A stretch of 21,405 nucleotides of DNA from Chara braunii (lineage: Eukaryota; Streptophyta; Charophyceae; Charales; Characeae): positions 3,029,909 to 3,051,313 of the forward strand of contig BFEA01000031.1 in the NCBI GenBank assembly GCA_003427395.1. Direction: 5' to 3'. Numbering within the stretch: the stretch's first letter is position 1; the number at the start of each line of letters is the position of its first letter. The translations under genes were made by a program, and so were the position numbers. The notes beneath the pieces are model-generated. The model did no database searches, was not told the origin of the DNA, and saw nothing but the letters and a program-made list of their open reading frames with translations. This document shows, piece by piece, positions 1-9,017 of this stretch.

Positions 1-27
<27 letters not shown>
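1..27 (-). other. Poly-A tail of LINE copy 1 (T27 on plus strand)
   Basis: An uninterrupted run of 27 T on the plus strand lies directly after the LINE 3' UTR when read on the minus strand. This is the expected position of the target-primed reverse transcription tail. It is also the window edge, so its true length is unknown. Confidence 0.85.
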
Positions 28-31
<4 letters not shown>

Positions 32-652
32 ATACCCGCACCAGTGTTAGTGGTGCCGATAAGAGCAGACACCACTAGCACCTGGGGAGAGGCTCCATCT
101 ATTGGTGGGGAGCATCACCTGCTCGGAAACGGGCGCAGCGTCCCTTATACAGATTGGATTTACAGCATGTCAGAAAAGGAACCAGTGTGGGAGAGTCCTG
201 GGAGAGTCCTGCCAGCATTGATTACCCTGGCATCCAGGGGATTGACTGAGCAGGGGGTTGGGGAGGGGGGAACCTCTTCACCTTGGAATGGGCGCCAGAT
301 ACTTACTGTGACTCACTAGTTCCTCCCTCCCCCCACCCAGTCTGAACTGTCACTTCCCAGAACCGCAGCTGCAGTGCCCTGTTACTGTTACCCTGCTAAG
401 TCCTAGTACCAACCTCCCCCTACCCTCCCTTAAGTGCGGCGCTTGTCCTGTGGAATGGTGATTGTGAAAAAAACTTTGTCTGTGCTGTTGCCCGTTCTGC
501 TGGGAGGCCACTATGTGCCTCCTGCTGTATACCCTACCCTCCCGTAGGTACACCACTTACAGCTGGGGAGGGAGCGAGAAAAAACTTGGCAAGTGAGGTC
601 CTTGCAGTGGGGGCTGTGCTGACACCCATGACCAGTTCGCAATGACAAGTTT
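28..652 (-). other. 3' UTR of LINE copy 1 with terminal hairpins
   Basis: Non-coding segment between the ORF2 stop (653) and the poly-A. It contains three inverted repeats. The one next to the tail pairs 46-55 with 70-79 (ten pairs with one G-U wobble). The second pairs GCTCC at 92-96 with GGAGC at 109-113 around a 12-nt loop. The third, at 211-252, has CCCTGG/CCAGGG flanked by AATC-type sequences. All three recur elsewhere in this window (12891-13384), and the second also at 8488 and 14114. In other LINEs, 3' hairpins are known to be recognised by the element's own reverse transcriptase; that role here is inference. Confidence 0.7.
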
Positions 653-1099
653 TCACACCTCCACCCTGTACCAATCCATACCCACTAAGCAGTTGGAGGG
701 GGGGGGGAAGGGGTCGGGGAAGTNGTCGCTAGGCCTCAGGGGGATAACTGAGTCAATCTTGGTCCAATCATGGAAAAGAAGCCGGTAGTCCCTCACTAAA
801 ACCCTCTCTCCCTGACCCTCCCCAAGCTCGCATCGGCCCCCTTTCCATTCTACTTCCCCTATCCTCCCCCCTTGTCCCCCCCCAAGCCAGCTCAGACTGA
901 AGTCCCTGATTTTTTGTTGGATCTCTTTTGGTAACTGGAGTATCTGGAGCTGCTTCCTAACTTGTTCCCAACGCTCTCTTATTTCAGTTTGGATCTGTTG
1001 TTGAATGCTTTCTGTGAGTTCGGGTCCTTTCAACCGTGCTCTTTCCATTTCATATGTGCAGCGCCGTTGCCATAGAGCCCAGAGCACCGCTCTGCGGCC

Positions 1100-1447
1100 A
1101 ATCTTGAGCATATTGGATGTGAACTCATCTACCTGGTCCGTGGGGAATGCTTCACACAAGAGGGTTTTCCAGTCCCACGACCAACGGGAATGGGTCCGTA
1201 GGTGGTTCCATATTCTGTCCCACCAGCGCCATAGCCACACCGTTCCTGGACATTGGAGAAAGATGTGCTCTATTGTCTCTGGGGCTTTCCTGGAGGGGAA
1301 GGCATCAGTGCAGAGCCTGCACCAGGGAAGCGCAAGGCCTTTCTGTTCTAAATTCATTCGATCTATTAGCCATTCGTTTGTCGGCAGACAACGATGTTCG
1401 ATCTGCCATTGTTGCGAGGCAATTTTTGCAGGTTGGGCCTTCATCAT
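1100..1447 (-). other. zf-RVT-type zinc-binding region of LINE ORF2
   Basis: Seen as IEHRCLPTNEWL, then WCRLC, then EHIFLQCPGTVWLWRWW. The C-x2-C and H-x4-C spacing and trailing Trp residues match the C-terminal zinc-binding region common downstream of RT in plant LINEs. The role is probably nucleic-acid binding during integration. It is followed by a Glu/Gln/Arg-rich segment and a low-complexity Gly-rich tail ending at 653, which is longer than the usual C-terminus. Confidence 0.8.
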
Positions 1448-2869
1448 CCTGAACCATTTAATGCCTTTCAGATGGTCCTACCGATATTTAAATGGTTCAT
1501 CCACCGCGCCTCCACTCGATCCCGGAGGTTGATTCTCGGCCGCAAGAGTCTGTATGTGGATTTAACTGTGAGGCTGTACAATGTTTTTGTAAATTTCTTG
1601 CCCTTTCCTGTTGTTGTTGTCCATGACCATTCAGCAGGGTCTAGAGCAAGTAAGTGGATCGGGGTTTGAGGTTGATAGGCTTCCATCTGCTCCTTGTCTT
1701 GGAGGATTCTGATTCTGTACACAGTTTCTTTCGGGCATAGGATTGTTTCATCTGGCTCTACCTTTTGAAGGGTGTGGTTCCAGCCGACCCGGAACAGATT
1801 GACACTAAGTAACCCATCCAAGGCACAGGACACTATGTTGCCTACCTGGTTTGGGTATTTTGTCAATGCTACCAGTCTGATTCGCGGAGGGATGGGCCTT
1901 TTCTGAGGATCCGCCACCAGGCCAGGGGAATCCGTTCGATCAAGGTGTCCAGGGCCGCCTCTGGGCGATGACAGTAACGTAGTCTTTTTCTTAACTCCTC
2001 CGGTGAAATCCAGTTGCTTTGTTCTTTGTCCCAGATGTCCCGGATCCTGATTACCCCCCATCGAACCCAACCGCGCCACGGGGAGTCCATGCAATGAAGG
2101 GTTTGCCCTCGTGAGTCTGTTATCCATCTGTTCCCGAACAGCGGTTGCCGTGCCACCTCCTCCCACCTTTCTGGTGGAGTTTTGTCTGGTAGGGGCAGGC
2201 TCCGCCAAGTTTTTAGGAGGTCTGGCCAAAACGGGTCGTTCCGTAGGTCCTCCCTTGTTGCTTGTCTGGGGGAAGCCTGGGAAGGCTGGCCATGTGGCCG
2301 TTGCACTCCTCTCCACGGGATGGGCCATCCCCGGTTTTCAAGCCCTGTCAACGGGTCGATCCCCGCCGCTGTTTGTGGCGCTAAACGGGAGATTTGTTCC
2401 AGTGCGAGACCCTTCCACGGAGTGTCTTGATTGAACAGCAGACGCTTGAGCCACTGCAGTGCCATTGCCTTTGTTTGCAGCGCAGGGTCAATAATGCCCA
2501 AGCCCTCTTTTTCTTTGGGTTGGATTATGGCCTGCCACGCTACTCTGCTGATTACGTTTGACTGCTCATGGTCTCCCCTCCATAGGAAGGCGGCTATCTG
2601 TTTCATCAACGGGTGCAGGGCATTCTTGTCCAAAACCCAGATAGCAGATTTGTACCACAAGGAGGCGAGGATCACGTTATTGATTAATAGGGAGCGCCCA
2701 ATCAGCGAGGTATGTTTATTTTTCCAAAGTGAAATTTTTGCCTGCGGGGGGCCAGAGATCCATTCATTATTTGTAGCCGGCCTTCCCACTGCTGACATGA
2801 GCACCCCTAGTACTCTGATCGGGGTTTCCTGCGGGAGCCATTTGACTCTGGGTTCTTCCGGGGGTCTCA

Positions 2870-3900
2870 CCCTTGGTGGTGAATCCACCAGCCTTGGGTT
2901 TTGTTACCCCAGTTGACCCTCATATCGGCCAGTCTACAAAAGCGGTCCATCATGCGTTGAACTTCAACCATCGATTCTTGGGAAGCTTCGACCATTAGTG
3001 TAAGATCGTCGGCGAAGAGCGAGCAGACTGGAATCGTCTCCCGTGGTATGGAGGACACTTGTATTCTACGGATGTTCTTGTGTTTTCTTAAGTTGGCTGC
3101 GAGTGTCTCCATAACAATGACGAAGAGGTATGGGGCTAGGGGATCACCCTGGCGGACGGACCGATGGAGGCCAATGGGAGGGTCCAGGTTACCGTTGACC
3201 ATGACTCTTGTTGTCGCGTTTGTGTGAAGGATTCGCACCCAACGCCTGAAGACCGGTCCGAAGTTAAGTTTTTCCAAGCATTGATCGAGGAATGACCAAT
3301 CCACATGGTCATATGCCTTCTCAAAGTCGATGAAGATGATTGCCGCATTATTCCGTGACTGCCTTGTTAGCTTGATTACTTCATTGACCAGGAGGACGTT
3401 GTCCTGGATGTTCCTTCCTTGGATAAAGCCAGTCTGGTCAGGGTGTATGATGACGGGCATGACTGACAACATTCGATTGGCCAGGGCCTTGGCCATTAAT
3501 TTGTATACGACCGTTAACAGCGTGATAGGTCTGTAGTCCGAATGTTAGTCCGTGCTCCCTGCTTGTATAAGAGTGTCAGTATGCCCTGACTCACTATTTC
3601 TCCTGTCTGCCCCTTTTCCCAGACCGCCTGGTAAAAGTCCATGAGATCTTGTGAGATGACTGGCCACATGGTCGCCCAGAATTCCTTAGGCAACCCATCT
3701 ATTCCTGGTGTCTTGTCTTCCCCCATCTATTGTAGGGCTGTCCATATTTCTTCTTTGGACAGGGGTTCTTCCAGTATGTCTCGTTGTTGTGCGTGTAAGG
3801 CCTTGTCCAGTGGGAACATGAATTCCCCTATTTCTTTGATTCGTTGATTGTCTGGGATATTACCGCATTCTGACATGAAGAGGTCCTGGTAGAAGTCCCG
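2870..3900 (-). other. Reverse transcriptase domain of LINE copy 1
   Basis: RNA-dependent DNA polymerase core. The conserved blocks appear in the usual order: KTPGIDGLPKEFW, YRPITLLTVVYKLMAKALANR, QTGFIQGRNIQDN, FIDFEKAYDHVDW (motif A Asp), RQGDPLAPYLF (motif B), SLFADD (motif C, both Asp intact) and a degenerate motif D region with NWGNKT. A TAG at 3727-3729 and a frame change near 3540, just upstream of the YRPI block, break the reading frame. The near-3540 change looks like loss of one A, because RNYRP is the family form and one base restores the frame. Confidence 0.9.
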
Positions 3901-4419
3901 CGCTATTCGGGTGCAGGTTGCCGTAGATGTATGCAATGGGCCTTGGTGGCTTTTGGGGTCCTCCAGGGCCTCAATTACTGTTCGTCCTGCCTTCGCTCTT
4001 GCCATCGCAAAAAACCGCGCGTCCATAGCCCCCTCTGTGTTGTGTCTAAAGAGTTTGCCCCAGATTCTAGCACCCTGCCAGCGATGTTCCATGTGTCCTA
4101 ACAGGCGGGTTTCCAGGGTGTGGATGTTGTTGGTGATCTCGGCTTGATGTGTTGTGTTTGTTGCAGCCTCCTTTTGATGTTGCAGTTGTTGTAATTCGTG
4201 TAAGAGATTTGCCTCCTCGGCATGGCGTTGGCCGGCGAGGAGTTTTGAGTAATCATTGCACTTGCGACCTAGAAATACCAGACCATTATTGAACCATACG
4301 ATGTCGTCGTTGATTTGGTCTCTCTGGTCTTGCCAGAAGAACCATACGTCTTTAAGGTAGACTTTGAATCGGTCGATCGTCAATAGGGAGGTGTTTAGTT
4401 TATAGAATCCCCTCCCTTG

Positions 4420-5195
4420 GTCTGGTTTCTTTCGGAACGAAAAGATGGCGACACACATTGCGTGGTCCAGGCCCGGGTAAGGGCTGCGTGGGAAGATGTC
4501 TGCAATTTGGAGGGCGCTGTGAATTTCATCTGAGGTTAAAATGAGGTTTATCCGAGATCTCGTCGATTTTTTTGTGCCATTCTTTCGGAAACATGAGAAG
4601 TGACGATCGGTTGGGAACTGTCTCCTGAAGGTGTCAAAGAGATTGAGGGACTGGGCAAGTTCCGCAATGCTCCTTTCGTCATTTTGTATATAAGCTGGGC
4701 AGGGAGAAGGAAGAGTCCATCTGTCCAATGTTCAATCGGGGGCCGCATTGAAGTCCCCCACGAGNATGANCGGGATACCNGGTGGAAGTTNGTCTTTCAG
4801 GGACTCCAAGAAGCGCTGTCGATGTGAGGGATCGTTTGGGGCGTATATATTCAGTATGCATACCACTTCTAATTCTAGCATGGCCAGCAGGTAAACTCAT
4901 CTGCTGTCCTCTTGATCCGCCGCCCAGTTAAGCATTTCAACCCGTGTGTTGGGGGGGAGCCAGATGGCGACTCCTGCGCTCCCCGGTCGGGGGGCGTGGG
5001 CCCTGAAGGCTTGGTGGGGCCAAAGCCCTTTGTGTATGTGGTTGTGATCCGGATTGTCCAAGATGCGGGTTTCGTGCAAGCACACCACATTCGGCCATTG
5101 TCTGCCTTCTACCCCTTGGAGCTGATCGAAGATTGCCTGTCTTTTGGAGTGGTTAGCGGAAGCCAGGCCGTTGACGTTCAACGAGCGCAGGTCGA
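4420..5195 (-). other. Endonuclease domain (exonuclease-endonuclease-phosphatase fold) of LINE copy 1
   Basis: Metal-dependent nuclease that makes the first-strand nick at the insertion site. Visible landmarks in order are LNVNGL (metal and phosphate-site Asn), CLHETR (catalytic Glu; usual form LQET), GDFNAAPD (catalytic Asp-Asn), SRINLIL and GLDHAM (catalytic His; usual form SDH). All the key positions expected for the fold are present, but two TGA codons interrupt it and four ambiguous bases fall at 4765-4791 just before GDFN. Confidence 0.85.
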
Positions 5196-6613
5196 GGTCG
5201 GCCTGTCGTTTGCAGGCCTTCCACGCCCTGTCCCTGCCGTACAGTGCATCCACAGGATTCATCAGCTGGTTGGGTTACGTTTCAAATGGGGAGCCACTTC
5301 CCTGTGTCCAAGGGTCCACCTTTTTGCAGGGTGCCGCTCCGCAGCAGCTTTGCTAAGAAGGAACAGATATTCGCTGTTACCCACAGATCTCCTGCTTTGA
5401 TTTTTAGCAGTTGGAGGTTCCTGAGGGCATCCTGGTTGAACCACCGTAGGCTCTGTGCGGGTGTGAGCGTGTATTGCAGGTAGATATCCTTGGTTGTCAA
5501 CCTATGCTGGCCATATGACATGACAAGGGCCGCGGAGGCTCCCTCTGGAAGCTGATTCTGTACTAGCTGCAGTATGTCAGCCTTTCGTAATGTCAGGCTG
5601 TCAGCCAAGGATGTGAGGGACAGGAACAGGGAGGATCTCCCTCCCATTGACACTTCACCGTGTGTTGCCTCTGCGGGCGCGGTCAGGCCCAACTCCCAGC
5701 TCCCTTCCTTTTTTCTTACGGGCAAAAACACGACCCCCTTTGTCGAGGGGGGTCCATCGGTTGGTGTTTTGTCTAGGAGGTGGGAGACTTTTTGTCTTTT
5801 ACTGGTAAGTTCATCTTCGGGGGGCTTGGGGGGAGGGTGGGGGGCCTGGCTTTGAGGGTTGTGGGGGGGGCCCGCCGTCCATGCGGGTAGTGCTAAGCAA
5901 ACGCCCTCCGGGGGGGCTTGTCTCCGTCTGCTGTGTGTCCGCCTGGCCCGTGCTCAATGGCAAGTCTGACCGGGGTTCTTGTAAGGCTGCTGCCGCGTCC
6001 GCCTCCCGCCCTGCCTCCTTTTGCAGCCTCCCTGCGGCCCTGTTTGCTGCTATCTTTGTCCCTGGCCCCGCCTCTGCTTCTTCCACCATTGCCCCTGTTG
6101 TCATGTCCGTCATGTTCTCGTAAGGCTGCCCCTCAGCCCTCTGTTGTCCGTCCTGCATCCCGCCCTCCTCCCTTGGTGACTTTTGCCTTGGTTGAGGCTC
6201 TGGGGGTTGTCCCTTGTGAATCTCGTTTCCCCCCCCGGACGAGGCTCCGTTCAATTGTGTGGTGATCCCTTCGTCTCTCGCCCCCTCTGCCCAGTTGTCG
6301 GCCCTTTTTTCCTGTTCTGTGGATGGTGGGTGAAGCCGATCGAGCACAATGTGGAGCAACTTTTGGCAGATATTCTGCCAGTCTGCCCCCTCGGGGAGAC
6401 CCTGCATCAAGGCTTGCTGGAGGCTGTCGCTACTGTGCAGCATGGGGATTAACGCCCTATACACCCCATCCCAGAAATCGTCGTTGCCCTGTGTATATCT
6501 CGCATGTAAGCTCTCCCATCAGCCAGTCTACGACGGTCTGAAGGGTCAGTTCAAACGAACTGCTTTCTTGTTGAGGATGGGCATCTGCCATCTCCACGTC
6601 CGGGGGGGCAGTC

Positions 6614-6638
<25 letters not shown>
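6614..6638. repeat. G25 homopolymer inside LINE ORF1
   Basis: Twenty-five consecutive G on the plus strand. On the coding (minus) strand it is a C run encoding prolines. The ORF1 reading frame differs on the two sides, so the run length is either mutated or miscounted in the assembly. Confidence 0.9.
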
Positions 6639-6644
<6 letters not shown>

Positions 6645-6950
6645 GGCACCGGGGATTGGTTCCACCTCCATTGGTAATGGGCCAAAGACGTCTTTGAAGC
6701 AATCCCTCTCCCCCCGGCCCTCCGTTTTGGTAGCACCATGGTCCCCCTGTGCCTCAGCCTGTGCCAACGATTGATCTGTATCCGTGGCTCTTGGCCTCCA
6801 CTCCCTCTGCTGTGCCCCACACGTGGATCGGTCCACTCGTCGGTCTCTTGCTGGCAGATATTGTGACGGTGCCGGTCCGAGGTCCAATTTTTTGGTTTGC
6901 AGGTTGTTGTTGGGTGGCTTGCTCAGGTGTTTGTTCTGTGGCTGCGGGGC

Positions 6951-7142
6951 GGGGCATGGTTTCGGGTCTGGTGCCTTTTTCTCCCGCCCCTCAGAAGAGG
7001 TTGGGCTCTTGTCCGACTTTGTGATCCCTTTGGGGGCCGGCGGGGCGGGGCATGGTTTCTGGTCTGGTGCCTTTTTCTCCCGCCCCTCAGAAGAAGTTGG
7101 GCTCTTGTCCGGCTTTATGATCTCTTTGGGGGCCGGCGGGGC
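6951..7142 (-). repeat. Two 96-bp tandem repeats in LINE ORF1
   Basis: Units 6951-7046 and 7047-7142 are nearly identical over 96 bp, so the duplication keeps the frame and gives two 32-residue Lys/Pro/Ser-rich repeats. Both units include the core KSPTSSEGREKKAPD followed by KPCP. The few differences (E/G, I/T, P/S, Q/P) indicate a fairly young duplication. Confidence 0.9.
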
Positions 7143-7187
7143 CCAGTCATTTGGAGGACGGGTGGTCCAGCATACGTCAAAACACAT

Positions 7188-7412
7188 GTTCTTTAATCCC
7201 CCAACAAGGACGTCAAAACAAAATGTGAAACCCTAAACTCCCCGCCTCCCCTTGGGGGCATCACCAAAATGTGACTATCTTATGTTGATCAATCAAATTA
7301 TGAGATCCGGGGGGGAAACCCTAACCAATGGTACTTCCGTTACGATGCCGAGCAGAGGCAGATCGCCCTTCTCAATTGGAGTTGCGGGCCAGGCAATTTC
7401 AATCCCCTTCTA
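7188..7412. other. Spacer between LINE ORF1 and the Asn-rich ORF
   Basis: 225 bp without a convincing ORF. It probably contains the 5' leader of LINE copy 1, but no boundary, promoter box or target-site duplication could be fixed. Single CCCTAAA-like words occur (7231, 7318) and are not an array. Confidence 0.5.
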
Positions 7413-8243
7413 CTATCCTACCGCCGCCCTGAACCGGACAGCAATAAGTGATTCCATATCGAGATTGAAGAGGGGGAGGATAAAACCCCACTTTGTTTCA
7501 GCCCCAATCCCCTTCCCACTGTCCACGTCAGAACCCGGCATCTCACTCACCATACTGATAGTGAAAACGAGTGCATTGTCACTGCTGCCAGTCCCGCTGT
7601 TGATGTCTTTGTTGTTGTTGTTGTTGTCGTTGTTGTTGTCCTTGTTGATGCATTTATCGTCAACCACAACCTCACCGCCTTCGTTAAAGCTATTGATGAC
7701 GACGTTGTTCTTGATGTCATCATTGTAGTTGCTGTTGTTGACGCTGTCGTTGTCGCTGTGGCCGTTGTTGTTGACATTGTTGTTGTTGTTGTTGTTGCTG
7801 TTGTTGTTGTTGTTGTCGTTGTTATTGTTGTTGTTGATGCTGACACCGGTGTTGTCATCATCTTCGTTCGCTCCATCCTCCAGGCAGACCTCATCCTCCA
7901 TATCGTTATCGCCCTCCAGCCGCTCCTCAAGCATATAGCACAGGTTGCGACCCTCAGTGAAGAGGGCATAGCAAGTGGACATCATGCCATCAGCCTTCCT
8001 CCAATCGATGCAGGCTTCGAGCTGGGGATCTGGCCCCTCCTCCAACGTCCAGATAATATTCAACATGTCATCGGTCATATCTTTCAACCAATCAGCCAGA
8101 GAGATCGCTCCCCCTTCGACCTCTGGCTCCTCATTTGACCGCGAAGACGGCTCCCCCACCATCACCTGTAACTGCATGCACCCCTTCTCCAAGGTTCTTA
8201 GCCATTCGTCAGCCCCCCGTTGTAGCTCCCCTACCAACTCCAT
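7413..8243 (-). CDS. Asn-rich acidic protein of unknown function (276 aa)
   Basis: Not recognised. The frame is open upstream to 8267 but the first ATG is at 8243 (MELVGELQRG). The first ~120 residues look like ordinary globular or helical sequence: EWLRTLEKGC, LADWLKDMTDDMLNIIWTLEE, ACIDWRKADGMMSTCYALF, with Trp, Cys and Met that low-complexity noise seldom gives. An acidic stretch (about 120-137) leads into a region dominated by Asn runs, encoded by AAC/AAT microsatellite DNA (7597-7843). The C-terminus is Ser/Asp/Gly-rich and then hydrophobic. It has the same orientation as the LINE ORF1 and ends 226 nt upstream of it. It may be a host exon, an extra ORF of the LINE leader, or a relic of another element. 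No introns or signal peptide are evident. Confidence 0.4.
   Translation of the reverse strand: MELVGELQRGADEWLRTLEKGCMQLQVMVGEPSSRSNEEPEVEGGAISLADWLKDMTDDMLNIIWTLEEGPDPQLEACIDWRKADGMMSTCYALFTEGRNLCYMLEERLEGDNDMEDEVCLEDGANEDDDNTGVSINNNNNNDNNNNNSNNNNNNNVNNNGHSDNDSVNNSNYNDDIKNNVVINSFNEGGEVVVDDKCINKDNNNDNNNNNKDINSGTGSSDNALVFTISMVSEMPGSDVDSGKGIGAETKWGFILPLFNLDMESLIAVRFRAAVG
7597..7843. repeat. (GTT)n / (AAC)n microsatellite
   Basis: Interrupted GTT repeats, densest at 7608-7645 and 7725-7843, with GTC, GCT and GAT variants. They read as poly-Asn on the minus strand within the Asn-rich ORF. All six frames stay fairly open here, so openness alone is weak evidence for coding. Confidence 0.9.
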
Positions 8244-8402
8244 TTGTGAACGCACCGTCAGATCCAAAAAATAAGCACCTCACACCAACGTACCGTCTCC
8301 TGATGTGCCCGGTGGGAGATCCACCATCACCTGGACGAGACGACCAGGCGGACACCAAGATGACCAAGGGTAGCGATGGCGAATCACGACTACCACCCTA
8401 GT

Positions 8403-8456
8403 CTACGGAGTATGGCTGGGCCTCGCCAGCCGGTCCGTAGCGCAGGTTAGCGCTAA
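8403..8456. repeat. Compact GC-rich hairpins
   Basis: CTACGGA (8403-8409) pairs with TCCGTAG (8434-8440), enclosing GGCTGG (8414-8419) paired with CCAGCC (8426-8431). A perfect 10-bp palindrome TTAGCGCTAA follows at 8447-8456. The role is unknown; it could be the end of a small element. Confidence 0.6.
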
Positions 8457-8487
8457 GCGCCAGCACGTTCCACTGGTTTTCACAAAT

Positions 8488-8520
8488 GCTCCAGTCTATT
8501 CCTGGGGAGCAGCACGTGAG
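8488..8520 (-). repeat. Short remnant of the LINE 3' terminal module (copy C)
   Basis: GCTCC (8488-8492) and GGAGC (8506-8510) flank a loop with TCTATT, followed by AGCACGTGAG. This matches the LINE 3' UTR hairpin at 92-113 and the copy at 14114. No poly-A tract is adjacent. It is short, so identity rests on the shared stem and loop. Confidence 0.55.
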
Positions 8521-8566
8521 TTTTCTTAACAAACAACACGAGGCCAAGTTTCACTAGCAGCGTTGA

Positions 8567-8676
8567 GTTTCCTCAGCGCCTGAATCTGGACGTGTTTGTG
8601 GAGATAAGCGGTCGAGGAAACTGGACACGATTTCTGCATGTCCACAAACACATCCAGATTCAGGCGTTGAGGAAAC
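8567..8676. repeat. Inverted repeat with 36-bp arms
   Basis: Left arm 8567-8602 and right arm 8641-8676 are reverse complements at 34 of 36 positions, with a 38-bp spacer. It lies 7 bp left of the larger hairpin element at 8684 and could be part of it or a separate foldback element. Confidence 0.85.
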
Positions 8677-8683
8677 TCACTGC

Positions 8684-9017
8684 CATTTCGTCAAAATGGA
8701 CATCTTTTATTTTTTTTAACGAAATTGAAACCGAGTTTTTTGGCCGAAAACTCATCAAAATTTGCTGTTGCTGAGGGTCTGGCGTTTGTAAAACGCTGGA
8801 CCCCCTTGCTGTACATGGACCTAGCTTGAGACCAGGTACCTCCAGGCAGTCCTGCCTGGAGGTGCCTGGTCTGAAGCTAGGTCCATGTACAGCCAGGGGG
8901 TCAAGCGTTTGTAAAACGCTGGACCCTCAGGGCCAGCAAATTTTGACGAGTTTTCGGCCAAAAAACTCAGTTTCAATTTCGTTCAAAAAATAAACAATGT
9001 CCATTTTGACGAAACTG
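8684..9017. mobile_element. MITE-like foldback element (~334 bp inverted repeat)
   Basis: Two arms of about 166 bp (8684-8849 and 8852-9017) are reverse complements along almost their whole length with a few mismatches and short indels. The centre is CCAGGCAG-TC-CTGCCTGG at 8842-8859. The arms themselves carry smaller palindromes (GCGTTT...AAACGC). The outer ends (CATTTCGTCAAAATGGACAT on the left) resemble the ends of the MITE at 16706-16993. No transposase is encoded, so the element would be non-autonomous. Boundaries and target-site duplication are uncertain. Confidence 0.8.

Larger units (their letters stand above)
653..5262 (-). pseudogene. LINE ORF2: endonuclease / reverse transcriptase / zinc-binding region (broken)
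   Basis: Would nick target DNA and copy the element's RNA in the nucleus by target-primed reverse transcription. It starts 19 nt after the ORF1 stop. The apurinic-type endonuclease covers about 5190-4420: LNVNGL near residue 29, HETR (catalytic Glu), GDFN, SRIN and LDHA (catalytic His). Reverse transcriptase covers about 3750-2870: GFIQGRN, motif A FIDFEKAYD (3308-3334), motif B RQGDPLAPYLF, and motif C FADD (3005-3016). The post-RT region contains the plant-LINE signature VAWQAI...EGLGI. A C-x2-C...H-x4-C zinc region (WCRLC...EHIFLQC) lies near 1340-1250. The span is about 1,540 codons, long for the family. Stops: TGA 4897-4899, TGA 4732-4734 (probably CGA decay), TAG 3727-3729. Frames change near 3540, 2880, 1900 and 1460. 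Five ambiguous bases lie within it. Confidence 0.9.
1..7187 (-). mobile_element. Near-complete non-LTR retrotransposon (LINE), copy 1
   Basis: Read on the minus strand, the element has the classic LINE order: ORF1, a 19-nt gap, ORF2 with endonuclease then reverse transcriptase then a zinc-binding C-terminus, a 3' UTR and a poly-A tail (the T27 at 1-27). No LTRs, integrase or RNase H domain were seen. Both ORFs are interrupted by frameshifts and a few stops, so this copy is probably dead, although several shifts lie beside C/G runs and could be assembly errors. The 5' boundary is not defined; the first ORF1 ATG is at 7187 and the leader may reach further. A target-site duplication cannot be tested because the far side of the poly-A lies outside the window. 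Zinc region and RT motifs resemble plant-type L1-like LINEs. Confidence 0.9.
5282..7187 (-). pseudogene. LINE ORF1 (nucleic-acid-binding/chaperone position), broken
   Basis: First ORF of LINE copy 1; an in-frame TAG lies 14 codons upstream, so ATG 7187 is the likely start. The N-terminus is Lys/Pro-rich with two 32-residue tandem repeats (SPTSSEGREKKAPD core), then a charged linker and a Pro run encoded by C25 (6638-6614). A helical segment follows with TLQTVVDWLMGE, DDFWDGVYRALIP and LLHIVLDRLHPP. Next come a Gln/Glu/Gly-rich linker and a conserved C-terminal block (FLPVRKKEGSWELG ... LQLLKIKAGDLW ... GGPLDTGKW). The frame changes at the C25 run, near 6520 and near 5830. The C-terminal block is conserved in copy 2 (19500-19991), and the helical segment in the fragment at 13600-14050. 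No CCHC knuckle or RRM was seen. ORF1 proteins of LINEs typically bind element RNA; that role here is inferred from position. Confidence 0.75.

Noticed and set aside
5293-5400. Plus-strand open frames across 1-7200 as host genes
   Set aside because: They lie opposite the LINE ORFs, overlap each other and have no recognisable motif.
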